Shown: piece after piece, positions 1 through 12,372 of the stretch
How positions within the stretch are numbered: the stretch's first letter is position 1
How the letters are laid out: every line of letters begins with the position of its first letter
Assembly (NCBI RefSeq): GCF_029227915.1
Contig: NC_079878.1
Location: 19,468,001-19,532,000 of the forward strand
Source: Hydractinia symbiolongicarpus
Lineage: Eukaryota; Cnidaria; Hydrozoa; Anthoathecata; Hydractiniidae
Direction: 5' to 3'
DNA length: 64,000 bases
Program-made: the position numbers and the translations under genes
The notes under the pieces: generated by a model
Told to the model about the DNA's origin: nothing
Database searches by the model: none
What the model saw: only the letters and a program-made list of their open reading frames with translations

Positions 1-488
1 ATAGGACCTAAAGTTCTGTTATGAGCTCCTGGACTATTTATAAGCCTCGCGAAAATATTTAAAAAAAAAAACATATCGTGACGGAAGTATCTGACAAGGT
101 TTTTAAAATTAGAAGAGGTTACAGGTTTAAAACTGCGCGTTTAAGAAAGTGACAAGTGATTTCAGACAAACTTGACCGCGCCGTATGAATTTGGCTAATG
201 GAGTTTCCTTCGTGGGTATGCCAAGACTACCGGTAGCCGATTAAGTTCTGCTGATCCAGTAGGGGATGGCGGCAAAGCTGCGTCATTTGCTGTTGATCAT
301 ATTTTGTCTTTTCTTTTCTTTACACGGTTTTTAATCTATCCCACATCTCCTTTTAACTCGATATAGTAGCATTATAGTTTGTTTACTTATAGCTACCGTT
401 ACTGCTTTATGAAATAATGGCTAGCTAATAGCTAGCTGCTCAAAGCAATGTCTGATTGCCAATGTTTTTCTTCAGAGCAATTTTACTA
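1..488. other. intergenic, no gene seen
   Basis: I see no coding exon in this AT-rich stretch. Short open frames have no recognisable protein character. Confidence 0.4.
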
Positions 489-525
489 TACTAGCCGGGA
501 ACCCGGCGTCGCACCCCGGGATGAG
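489..525 (+). repeat. degenerate hairpin terminus of dispersed element (ACTAGCC family)
   Basis: The sequence begins ACTAGCCGGGAACCCGG and runs into a CCCCGGG. It resembles the terminal hairpin motif seen more clearly at 15035-15075, but the stem is altered, so membership is uncertain. Confidence 0.35.
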
Positions 526-660
526 TATTTCAGTATACAGAGCAACTTATCTTTTCTTTTTGTTTAAGAAAGCTGGAATTATAGATGGCTGGGTGAACCA
601 ATTTTACAATAGCTGAGGCTGGGATTCACATGTCGGATGTAACACCCTATACAGGATAAC

Positions 661-1328
661 CAGTCAGGGAAATCCTCTTAATTAAGCTGTACAGCTTAAT
701 TTGGATGTCAGCTTAATTAGGATGTATCATACAGCTTAATTAGGTGACATACATCTAAATTAGGAGGTAGAAAAAGTTTTTCCCCGATTTCTCGAAAAAT
801 GTAAATTTTAGCAGAATCACCGCCGCAGCTCTTTCATCATCAGTTTGACCACTACATTATAAAAAAAGAATGGTATCTCCAGCACCCCGGGTTCAAAAGA
901 TATGGATAAAGAATGTTAGAAATCGCGAGCCCGGCGTCAAATAACGCGCCGGTCATGTAGTTTCATTTTAACTTGTTCGAATTCATAATGGCAGCAACCT
1001 GAAAAAAACCGCGTACCGCATCCTAGTTAGGATGCACGTCACGTGATACAGCCTATTTAAGCGGACATTTTTAAAACTTCAAATTTAGCGGATCTCTGGG
1101 GGGTGCTACGAAAAAACTAATGTATTGGAGATGTTTATATGCACGTAAATATTGGATTTATTGAGTTAGATAGATGCTAAAATTCAGTTAAATGTGTGTT
1201 TTCGACGATCAAAGTTTTGTACATCTTAATTAAGCTGTAGAACGCCTAATTAGACTGTATGATACATCCTAATTAAGCTGACATCCAAATTAAGCTGTAC
1301 AGCTTAATTAAGAGGATTTCCCTGACTG
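661..1328. mobile_element. MITE with 84-bp terminal inverted repeats
   Basis: The ends 661-744 and 1245-1328 are inverted repeats. By eye the first 74 bases (starting CAGTCAGGGAAATCC) are identical, then two mismatches, then eight more matches. A 5-bp duplication ATAAC flanks the element (656-660 and 1329-1333). The ends are rich in CTTAATTAAG sub-repeats that are themselves palindromic. No transposase is encoded, so this is a non-autonomous DNA transposon. The near-perfect arms suggest recent insertion. The superfamily is unclear: CAG...CTG ends suggest hAT, but the 5-bp duplication does not. Confidence 0.85.
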
Positions 1329-1333
1329 ATAAC

Positions 1334-2670
1334 TGCTTTTGCATCCTTTTAGTTGCTCAGGGATTATTAGCAAAATATATTTTGTCACACATAGGTGAAG
1401 CAGTTAACATATACAAAAGACAAAATTTCATTTCATCAACATAGTCTTCATATAGTCAAGATTCAGGGTCCTTCCCCCCTATATTTCTTGAAAATGAAAA
1501 ATATGATAACTTAATAAAAAAAGGATTTTTGACTTGAAAGTTGTTATGGGGAGTTTTTAGACTAATGTAATGGAACATGATTAAAAAGTTTTTTTGGATA
1601 AGTGATACTTGCTGAGTTCCAGAATTTAGGCTTTTTAGGATAGGTCGATAAGACGTTTCAAAGAAATAAAGAGATTAAGACAGAATAATGGAGAAATATG
1701 TACATTTTTTTAACAAAATGATGTGATTAAGGGATGTGCACATGGTTGAAAAATTTCAGAACATGAGGTTTTATTTATATTTTTAGGCCACATTTTCATA
1801 CCCCATTACCTGGCTTAAATATGGTTGAAACACTGCATAATACACTAACATATTATTTTTTGGAAAAGAACTGTCCAATGTTTAAAAAAGAAACACATTA
1901 TACAACCACATACAACCATATATACCCGTATACAGTATTTTATACCCTGTCCTGCCAAAAATAGTCAGGCAACACTTCATAATTTACAGAATAAGTTTTC
2001 GTTAAAGTCCCAAAATTGAATTTTGCTTGTCATAACGCTTTCCTAGCAAAAAACAGTAGCCCAACATTTTTTAAATGGCACAATAAAAAGACAACAACGA
2101 CGGGGTGAGCATTGTCATAGAGCAATAGTGGCAAAAGTTGAATTCCAAATTTTATAATGAGCCAAACAAAGGTGTGTACCACCTAGCCACAGTTACTCAA
2201 ACGTACAGCTGACCCTGCTACATTTTTGGTAATAAGTATGTTTATATTAGAAACACAAATCTGTCTGCTACTTTCACTTTCTAGCTAGGCGGGTAAATAC
2301 CTGGTAGGTGAAGATACACACGAATACAGTTGGCTAGTATAAAGTGCATTATACCAAACTAAACTGAAACGCTAGCTAAAGATAGCTACCTCTCCATCGT
2401 ATTAAGAATTATGTATGTAGCTAAAATCTTCAAATAGATTTGTTTAAAATTTATACATGACTATATACATGGCTATAACAAACAAGATTACAAAATATTA
2501 ATCTTTACATGTGGAAACACATAAAAATCGTTATTGCTAAAAGAAAAAGGTATTAAGATGAAAAGGGGCAAAAAGAAACCATCAAAATGGCCAGCGCTAC
2601 AACAGCAAACGGTTTTATGGGCCACAACTCTATGTAGTACTTATGAACGAATATTATTTGCTACTCAGCT
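1334..2670. other. intergenic, no gene seen
   Basis: AT-rich sequence with no supported exon or RNA gene. Confidence 0.4.
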
Positions 2671-2716
2671 GCCATTTTGCGTGACAGACAGACAGATGTA
2701 TACGGGCATTATAATA
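2670..2716 (+). repeat. dispersed repeat fragment (GCGTGACAGACAGACAG family)
   Basis: This stretch carries GCGTGACAGACAGACAG, then TATACGGGCATTATAAT. It is nearly the same as 12107-12153, and similar sequence lies near 15128-15160 and, inverted, near 55065-55100. It also accounts for similar short open frames at these places, which are not genes. Confidence 0.6.
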
Positions 2717-5259
2717 TAGATAGCTGGGCGGGTGTCACAAATATGTGGTTTTAGAGTAATTTGAGTCCTAAAAATAGGGTTGGTCTGCAAATAAAAACTC
2801 AAAAATTTGAAAAAGATTGTCTCCAACTATCCAGTCATAAATATCCGTCATTACACCAATATTTAATAAAATTTGCAGCGCCTCGTTTATTTGGTGCTTC
2901 TGCGTGCCATTTTAAACCAGTTCTCAGGACACTTGGCACTCATGGCTGGAATAATGAACGATAATAATGGAGAATACTGGCTGTGGGGAGACAATGGGCA
3001 TGGAATATTTTTATTATGCCCTTAACTAATTTATCAGTTCATCACCTCATTTTTAGCAATCTTTTTTCCATGAGCTAGGTTTATTTTCATTCAGCCTTAT
3101 TTAAAAAAAGGGCGAATGTACTGTAAATGCAATTAGTCATGCGATTCAGCCACTCCTCAATCATCATAACAGCGTCAACCAAATTTCTGACTTTCTCGTT
3201 CGCGAACACATATTCAAGTTTTTTTACTGCGATAAAACCATTTAAGATATAGTAATGAAGGTTGATATTTCATATAGAATGGAAATGGAATAGATTTTAG
3301 CTGTGTTTCTACACAGGTTTAGGAATGCTATTTTTTCATATATGATTTTTTTAACTCGCACTATGCTTGCTATGGTTTCCAATTGTTTTGTCAAATGAAA
3401 AAAGTATCTACAATTAAATCCATGATAAAATGTCTGTTCCGCCTGTAAGTGCAGTTTTGCAGACTTGCTTTGTCCATGCTTCATCGGCGTTCACCTCAGT
3501 ACTAGTTAAGAACGGCATGGCTAGATTTCTTGTGTAAGACCTGGTTACCAACGACGAAGTGGCCAGGCAAAAGAGATTTATGTCTGCGTAGTTCTTTTAA
3601 CTAAGTCAGGAGTCGGTGAATTAGCTAGGATAGTCAGGTTGGCTATGAATAGGCTTGCTTGTGGATTAAAAGAACCAGAATTATTCAATAATTCTGAGAT
3701 TTATAAGTCTCCGACCAAGAAAAGACTGTAAACTAAACATTGCTTTAGCATCACAACATGTGGATTTATCGAGTTAAAGAGGCCATCATATGATAAAACA
3801 ACAAGGGTTTTTGACTATTTTTCATTAGGAAGTAATCTGTCAACTGAGATATGCGGTTCATTCCATACCTCGCGTAATCCAGGCACGCGATAGGGCGTAG
3901 GAACGTGATTGCGTACCTGAAAATGAGAAGCCTGATGTTACCCCTGTCAGAAAACATCTGGCAAACTTTTAATTTTTTAAGAAAATTTATTATTTACATT
4001 TTCAATTGCATCAACAATCATCATCAAAATTAATTAAAAACTTCACAATTCAGGGTTATGTATGACCTCAATTAAAATTTAAAATTCTCAAGGGTGCAAA
4101 AATAAATGCATAAATGTTATAAAAATATAAAAAATAGGTAAAAACGTACAATAGTGTATGAAATTGTTGTCAGGGGAATAATAAATATATAAACTAATAA
4201 ATAAAATAAACAACATGCTCAAGGTCAAATGGGAAAAAATCAACAAAAAAATAATAATCAAGAAGACAAGTAGAATTAAACAGATAGGTTGGTAACGCAA
4301 TGCTTGACTTGCTTATTCAGATCCGGTTTTAACCAAGAAATTTTTAAGTTTGAGTTACCAATCAGTATCAGCAGATCTAAATTAAATAAAAATTTTGTCA
4401 CAAACCATTATACAAGAATGAGACATTTTAAGAATATGCGAACTATATGCGAACTTTTATCAAATATCAAGTGTCAATCAAATTTGACTGGAAAGGTGTC
4501 TAGACCACTAGACACCTTTCCCACATAGCAAGCATTACACCTAATTATGGTATCCTGAAGGGGATATCATATTTAGCTGAAACTCTGTACCAAAAATTTC
4601 TATCAATATTGAAGCTATTTGAAATTTTTCAACGAGAAGCAGTAGAGCAGCAAGAAAACCAAATATTTAAAACCAATATATCTGGAGTCACCTGAACTTT
4701 TACCAGGAAGTGGGTATATCATTGGGAATTTCTCATGCAAATCTGTGATGCTTTAAGAGCATGTATCAATCAGAACTTGCAGGGAAGTGTGTCTACCACA
4801 TGATTTTATGATTATATATCTCACATTGATATGGTAATATATCTCATAATTTTGGAATGCTAATATTAAACGTTGTACATGTCATATCCGATGAGTTTTG
4901 TTGTTGCACATTGCTGAAGAGGATTTTGGAAAATACTGTGTTTGTGGGAACCTGAGTTTATGAGCCCCACACCTTGTTTTTCCAAAATTAGCACCAAAAT
5001 GATGCTAGGGTAGGGAGGCCGTTCACTAAGACGTCACAATCAGATTTGAATATTTCTGAATTTTTACACTAGTCATAACTTAAAGACCAATAAAAATTTA
5101 TGTACTTTTATTGCAGCCACTTATCAGGGCAACGTACCTCATCTTAAGAGGAAATAACTTATTTTTTAAACAAATAAAGAATTTACTCCGTTTTTCAAAA
5201 TAATAGATAAACTATTAAAAAACTCAGAAATTTCTTGTATTTTCTTGTAGCAAGAAAAA
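2717..5259. other. intergenic, presumed 5' flank of PSMD7
   Basis: No coding exon is supported here. A short perfect hairpin sits at 4490-4521. A splice-acceptor-like TTCTTGTAG just before the PSMD7 start implies an upstream non-coding exon, which I could not place. Confidence 0.35.
4490..4521. repeat. perfect 14-bp hairpin
   Basis: The arms 4490-4503 (GGAAAGGTGTCTAG) and 4508-4521 are exact reverse complements around a 4-base loop. The function is unknown; it may be a transposon footprint. Confidence 0.7.
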
Positions 5260-8200
5260 ATGTCATCCAGTGAAATTGAAAAAGTTGTGGTGCATCCACT
5301 TGTATTACTTAGCGTGGTTGATCACTTTAATCGAATGTCAAAAGTTGGCAACCAAAAGCGAGTTGCAGGTGTTCTTCTTGGTTCAGTACGTAATAAAATT
5401 CTTGATGTTGCAAACAGTTTTGCAGGTAAGTTTTTATGTGCTACTTTTTAAATATTTTTACATTTTACTGTCACTAAGTTAACAAAAATCTTCAATGTTA
5501 TCAGTAGCAAATCCAGAGGGTTTGCATGCATCATTTTTTGGTGCATAGCATAGTGGTACCTGAAGCTTCCCATGATGGAGGTATGAGACAAAAAGTTTTG
5601 CAAGTAAATCGTTGTATCAAACTGTGACTTTTTGTGGAAAGGAAATGTGTTATGATGCATTGAATAATACTGTGAAAAAACATTGTTTATATTCTTAGAA
5701 GTATTTTTTGACTGCCTACAGTGATTCAGCACTATTTAAAAGATCTAGCATTCACATTGCTTTTTATAACTATATTCATTGGAATATGCCTTTTCGGAGT
5801 TAGCGCAGCCATATTTAATTTTCCCGCAAGTGGTGCAAGTTGGACTTTAAACCCTGCGTTCTTGGTAACAAAGCATACAAGAAGTACCAAAAAGAAAAGC
5901 CTTTTTTGAGAGATTTATTGCCTATCTTAGCACGTCTTTGTTTACATTTGGGTGCCAGTATTAAATCCTAAATTCACAAAGTTGTAGTACACTTTGGATT
6001 TGGAATGTTTTGGAACATTATATAATTTTGCTACAAAACAAGGTTTAAGAGGCTTAAAATACAATGCTGATATATAAAAAATAAGGAAAACTATTTCAAG
6101 AAACTGTAGCTCTCTTAAAAGAGCCTCTTCATTTTACCATTGTCTATAGGCTTCGCTACTGAGAAGGGAAGGTCAAAGTCTAACTTGCTCCACTTGCGGA
6201 AAATTAAATATGGCTGCACTAATTCCAAAATGGCGTATTGGGTTCACATTTACGTTATTCAAAATTGGAAAATATATGCTTGAAAATATTGATTTTTAGA
6301 TGTCTTACTTCAATCTGGTCCTAAGATCTTGCAAATAGTCCTGTATTATGCATATAAATGTATTTATAATCTAGTTCCGTTTGATGAAGATGACAAAGAT
6401 GCCAGTGTGTGGTATTTGGATCACGATTACTTAGAAAATATGGCTGCCATGTTTAAGAAAGTCAATGGTTTGTATACATTGTTACATAAAATGTATCACA
6501 GGACAAACTTAACAGACTAAAAATGCATGGTGTTGCAATATTATTTTTATAGCTAAAGAACGCGTTGTTGGTTGGTATCATACTGGACCGAAACTTCATC
6601 CTAATGATATTAGAATTAATGAGTTGATAAGAAGGTTTAATGCGAATTCTGTAGGTGGTATTCTCATAGTCGTTCTGTTTCAATTTGACCTGTATACTTG
6701 TATTAAAGCGATATCTGTATGCATTTAAAAACACTATGTTGTGGTGTTATATTGGGTATTATATTGCACTGATCAGGACATGATCAAAAATATGAGACTT
6801 CATTGTGAGCATTGAAAATTTGTGAAAAAAAATGATTTTGTCATAACTCCTCAATTTTTAGTTTAGTCTAATAAAAATTTCTCAGGGTACTATTGTACTT
6901 TACAAGAATGCGTTGGAAAGAAATTAAAAAATATCTTTCTTACAGAATTGTGATAAAAAATTAACATTGTTAAGCTTTTATCATATTTGTGAAAATCTGG
7001 ATCTAATTAGAGAATCTTTTTAACTAAACTATCTTTCCATATAAATAAGAATTAGAAAAAAATAGATATTTACAAAATTTATAAGAGCGTTGACAAAATA
7101 TTGATAATTTAATAACATTCCTTCTATTTGTTAATTTTTAACATTTATTTGATATAATTTCTATATTTTTATTTTTATTTGCTTTTCTTAAGATAGAAGT
7201 TTCAACTTACTAGTAATTTAAGTGATAAAATGGTCCACTGTGACAGTAAAATGATAAAACAATAACAAAAACTTCACAATTGTTAAAATATTATCATTTT
7301 GTGTCTGTTTACAAATTATCAGAGTATGTCTTCCTTTGTAGTAATATAATTTTAGCCCTTTGAGCTTTGATTATGCATAAAGAATGAGGATTTGCCGGTA
7401 CTAGTTCTTCTATTGGTAAAAATTTAACATACACATAGTTCCATAACATTTCAGTATAGCTATTTCGTTAATATTTTATCGTTATTTGTTTACGTTTGAG
7501 ATTTCTAGGTATCTTTAATTGTTATATAATAGACTTGCTCTAAATAAAATATCCACGAATGTGTAGTTTAACTTTTTTTTGTTTTCAAGCAATTTCGTGA
7601 TAAAAATTAACAAAATCTGAACCTTAGGCTGTTATATTTTTATCAATTTTTTTGTTTTTCAAGTCAAAAATCATAAATTGTGTTCTTATATGATCCTGTT
7701 AGTATTATGTAACAAGGGAAAGTGATTAGAAAATCTTTAAAAGATTTTATGCCACTTATCTATTTATGCTATTTATCATTTCCAAAGAAATCCACTTGTT
7801 AAATTTCTATCATTTTTTTGTTTCCTAGTTTAGTGTTAATAACTTATCCAATTTTGATCCTACGGATATGGTTTCTTCAAAATGTTAAAATTTTATCTTT
7901 TTTTAAAGACAACACAAAATCTATTTTCACCAAAACTTGATGTAACTTCATAAATGATAAAAACTTAACACTGCATGTCAATGTCCACAATTCAGCCAAA
8001 AAGAGCCTCATATTTTTGATCATGTCCATCATTATTCTTGACTTAAAGTCCGTTTTCCATGCTAGCAGGGGTTAGACGAGGTATACTAATGACTTTCTTG
8101 TGTGATGTGTGTTTTCCGTATTGAATTTTGTGTTTTGTTGCATAATGTTATATCTTGCATTGTTCACCTGTTTTGTTCTGTGTTACATTGCAGGCCTTGC

Positions 8201-9784
8201 CATGAGCAAATAATCCTTCGTTTGATAAAGTGAGAAACTTAATTGCTATTTTCTAAATAATACCGAAATATGTACTTTGTTCTTGTAAACAAAATATGTT
8301 CAAATTTGTCTAAATTCATGACTCGTAATTTTTTACGCTATTGCATCTTCATGTTCGGTTTCAGGTTTTGGTTGTAATAGATGCAAAACCAAAAGATCTC
8401 GGCCTGCCAACAGAAGCATATATAGCAATTGAAGAAGTTCACGATGTAAGATTATAATAGTGTTTGTGTCTGCTTGCTAGCTCTTGCTCTTCTTTTTTTG
8501 CTTTATTGTTTTTTATTTATAAGGATGGCACTCCGACATCAAAAACATTTGAACATATACCGAGTGAGATTGGTGCAGAAGAAGCTGAAGAGGTCGGTGT
8601 AGAGCATCTTTTGAGGTATGTATGAGGTTTTTATAATTTTTTTTAGGATCCCTATGTTTCCATAAAAATTTTTAAAAAAAATCCTAAGAAAAATAAAACC
8701 TCTTAATTAATCCTAAAAAATCCTATAATTATCTGATTTTTTGTGAAATCTCCTAAAAATCTTTTAACTTTTTAAGGAAATATTCATTTATGAAACTCAA
8801 TTTTTATAATGGGTTTTCTTTCCGTGGAATATAAGTACAAAAAAATTATATTATGCATCAGCTAATGTGGAAATTTATCATCCTAAATTCTACTACAAAA
8901 TCCCAAAATAGTTACTTGCAAAATGAGTAGGAAACCTGCGTTGTTGTGTAGGGTTGTGTAGCTAATGAGTGATAAAATTCTATTATAAAGATTTCTTAGA
9001 GTGGGAACAAGTGTAGTGTAGGTTTAATGCTGTACCCAGACGTATTTTATTACCATAGGGTCAGTACGGTCATTCGCCTAAACTAGGCCAATGTCTGCAA
9101 AGCAGCGGGGTCACACATTAGTGACCTAAACTTTAAAAAGTCGTTATCGCACCAAAACAGCTCTCAGTTTCGATTAAACTCTGACTGTTTATATGCGGGG
9201 TTTTAGCTAATTCCTAAAAGATTGAAAGCTTTAGCAGATTGTAGGAGGTTGAAATAGGTAAATACTGAGAATTCATCAGATCTGAGAAATTAGTCTCCGG
9301 AGCTTACACTCTAATTATCACCTCAGTCTTATACTGTGTTTTTTTTCGACATTACAGGGACATACGGAATGTGACGGTTGGTACGTTATCTCAACGCATA
9401 ACCAATCAAGTATCATCACTTAAAGGTCTTCATCAGCACTTGCAAGACATTTACGCGTACTTGGAGCAAGTCATCAGCGGTAAATTACCAACTAATCACA
9501 CGATAATGTATCATTTGCAAGATATCTTTAACCTCTTACCCAATCTCAATGTGGACGAGTTCATTAGGTCGATCACAGTGAAAACGAATGACCAAATGGT
9601 CGTCATTTATCTCGCTTCCATGATCCGTGCAATCATTGCGTTGCACAATCTCATCAATAACAAAGTTCAAAATAAAGATTTAGAGAAAGAAAAAGAAGAA
9701 GGTAAAAAGAGTAGTAAAGAAGAGAAAAAAGACGAAACAAAGGACAATAAAGAAAAAACGAAAAAGGAAAACAAAAAAACTTAA
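5260..9784 (+). CDS. PSMD7: 26S proteasome non-ATPase regulatory subunit 7 (Rpn8), six exons
   Basis: Rpn8 is a structural subunit of the proteasome lid and partners the deubiquitinase Rpn11. Coding exons by frame and splice consensus are 5260-5425, 6375-6467, 6553-6650, 8365-8445, 8524-8615 and 9358-9784 (phases 1,1,0,0,2). The protein opens with an MPN domain ([18 protein letters not shown], then [20 protein letters not shown]), continues through [14 protein letters not shown] and [20 protein letters not shown], and ends in a helical region followed by a lysine/glutamate-rich tail. [13 protein letters not shown] keeps only the first histidine of the JAMM metal site, as expected for the inactive MPN subunit. 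The order and length match the family well. The 1.7-kb intron 3 contains a dispersed repeat at 8027-8081. A TTCTTGTAG acceptor just upstream of the ATG suggests a 5'UTR intron. Confidence 0.95.
8027..8081 (+). repeat. dispersed repeat, CTTAACGTCCGTTTTCCATGCT type
   Basis: Inside PSMD7 intron 3, CATCATTATTCT is followed by GACTTAAAGTCCGTTTTCC and ATGCTAGCAGGGGTTAGACG. A second copy at 35625-35667 shares the core. I recall this motif from repeats of many invertebrates, but that is memory, not a search. Confidence 0.5.
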
Positions 9785-12032
9785 CAAGTTAACAAATTTA
9801 TTATTTAATAAGTTTTCGCTCTTACTATGGCTAATTTTTAAAATCCTCAGTAAAAAAAAAAAAAATAATCAATTTTTATTCGATTCTTCGTCGGTTCTGT
9901 GAACAGGTACTCTGTTCTTAAGTAAGTGAGAAGGTATACAGTAACTGGCTTGTCGTTTTAAAAGGGTTTTGTTACCGAAATAATGCTCTGTAAGTTATTT
10001 GTTTTCTATCAACATAGAAACAGAAACCATTGCATGATTTTTTATGTTATCCCTGAATAACCTCATGGTAAGGAGGCATGAAATTAGTCCATACATCCAA
10101 CTTTCAATGCCGGGTTTAACGGCTAGTTTATTGAATTAGGGAATTTACGCAATACTTGTTTTGGTTGAAAATAAAGACCTATTTTAAAAATACGCCATTC
10201 TGTAAAACTTTACTGCTCTTACATTTCCCTGTAAATCATGCAGAAAGAGACATAAGTCACGGTGGTTATAATGCAAGGCTTTTGAAAATAAAGCCTGTAA
10301 CATTACTAAAAATGCAATTAAACTTTAAAGGTCGATCAATCGTTATACTTTGTTTGAGTTGTTCGTGTTACCGTTTGTTCGCGTAAGATTACTACATAAA
10401 GAGGCTCGTTCTTTTTTTAAATATGGGATACCAAATAAAATACCAAATAAAAACATAGAACACAGTAATTTGAATTTTTAAAAGTCACAATCTGCATTAT
10501 TGATTTCCGCCAGCGCCACGCGGGGCGGAATCTTTAAAATCGGCAGATGGAAGATAGATGGTAGTCGGTGATAGTCGGTGGTACAGATTCTGTGTACTCT
10601 CACTTTATCGCATGGCATGGTTTGCAGGCTAACAGAAATATTCAACCTCGTGTCCAGATATCGTTTTTGAGAGTCTTGAAACCGTTCTCCTGCTGGTTAT
10701 TGTTAGAAAGCTCCAGAAAGGACTAGACATAGTTGTTAAAAGATATTAATATTGCATTGCTCTCTGGAAAACCTTCCAGAATATATATTTACCACCAGAA
10801 TTCATCTTTACAGAAAATTTGATTGGGGTGTGATTGAACTAGCTTAGGTAATATATAGGCTGGTTATATTAAGGATTTATTGAATTATTTCAATGTTTTT
10901 GCAAAGTTAACTATAGCTAGCTAGCTATGGAATTCGTGCATGCATTAGGCAAAAATGGAGTACAACATAGGCAAATTAGCTTCTAACTTTACTGATTTCA
11001 GACAGAAAAGCAACTAGAATTTGTTTATCTAACTATTAACTTCTCTTTTTAAAGCTTACCTCTCACTTCAAAACAACTAAATATCACTCTTATATATAGC
11101 ATTAGTAATTTTTGTCAAGATCAGGTTAAATTTAAAATATTTTTAAGTGATTATATATAACCATTTAAATATGGTAGAGAAAAAGTGAAGCAAAAATACA
11201 ATCTTCGAGTTTACACTACGTTTTTTACAATATACCAACTTTTTTTTGTTCAATACTAAGGCTGTCCTTACATGTTCTTTTGCCGTTTTCCGACTCATAA
11301 TTTTATTGCAGCTTTGAGGCATGCATAATGTAAACGTTGCACCGGCTGACGTTAAAATATCAAAATAAATTGATATTTAGCTAGATGTTTTCATTATGTG
11401 TTAAAAAATTAACTCCAATTAGAGCACGTGCTTATCGCGAATTAACACCAGATGGAAACCAAGCTTAGTGACAAATATTTCTAGACCAACGAGAAAGCAA
11501 TAAACTGGGGCGGCGGGTAAGGTAGAGCTTAATATACTTAGTTATGGACTGATGATCAGAAGATGTTGTCAGTTAAATTGTTACTTTAACTTTCATAAAA
11601 CTTTAACTTGTTTTTAAAATAGACTAATGTTTTTGCAGCTGACCGCTACACAACAGTCACACCAAACATTGGCACCATCTTTACTAAGTTGAAGCACGTG
11701 AGCATAAATACAATCAATTAATACCGATCATTATAAACAAATATGGCAGCTGCTTAAAGTGTGTTATTGCGGGGTGCTCTGTTGTTTTTGTTATTCATTT
11801 GTTGAAAGATTTGTTTACAACATTTTTATTTAGCTATACTTCTACTTTAGAGAAAAATAATTTCAGTAAGTACAGTTTAACTCTTTGGGTCGTAAATTGG
11901 TGAAATACTGGAAATATAAACAGAATGTTGAAAAATATTGCGTTAAACTTTTTGTAGTCTGCAAAAAAATGTGTAGGTTGTTCAGAAAATGATAAAAACG
12001 AATAAGTTTTTAAGGAAAACCTAATCTATATA
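9785..12032. other. intergenic after PSMD7, no gene seen
   Basis: PSMD7 3'UTR followed by AT-rich sequence. There is a short imperfect palindrome around 10506-10530 (TCCGCC...GGCGGA). No supported gene. Confidence 0.4.
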
Positions 12033-12156
12033 ACTAGTCGGAAGCCCGTGAATACATCCACAGGTTCGTCGTGGTTTAATAATGCATTTTGTGTGTCTCG
12101 CTACTGCTGTTACCATTTTGCGTGACAGACAGACAGACATATACAGGAATTATAAT
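12033..12156 (+). repeat. ACTAGTCG...CCCGTG element end plus GACAGACAG motif
   Basis: ACTAGTCGGAAGCCCGTG opens a repeat that runs into GCGTGACAGACAGACAG and a TATACAGGAATTATAAT segment. It leads directly into the 54-bp tandem array, so the array is probably internal to this dispersed element. Confidence 0.55.
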
Positions 12157-12372
12157 TGCGCCCCGCCGAAGGGGCGCACATTTAGTGGACCGCGGGTATA
12201 TAGTGTTTGTTGCGCCCCGCCGAAGGGGCGCACATTCAGTGGACCGCGGGTATATAGTGTTTGTTGCGCCCCGCCTAAGGGGCGCACATTTAGTGGAACG
12301 CGGGTATATAGTGTTTGTTGCGCCCCACCGAAGGGGCGCACATTTAGTGGACCGCGGGTATATAGTGTTTGT
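12157..12372. repeat. minisatellite, four 54-bp units with GC-rich hairpin
   Basis: Units start at 12157, 12211, 12265 and 12319 with exact 54-bp spacing and few substitutions. Each carries GCGCCCCGCCGAAGGGGCGC, a 7-bp self-complementary stem, then a CGCGGGTATATAGTG segment. Because 54 is divisible by three, several frames on both strands stay open and give repetitive peptides. I treat these as artefacts, not genes. Confidence 0.9.

Noticed and set aside
2534-2964. Two short plus-strand frames
   Set aside because: The first ends in the translated dispersed GACAGACAG repeat, the second starts at TTG and has no motif.
10156-10386. 76-codon frame after PSMD7
   Set aside because: AT-rich, no recognisable domain, lies in the 3' flank of PSMD7.
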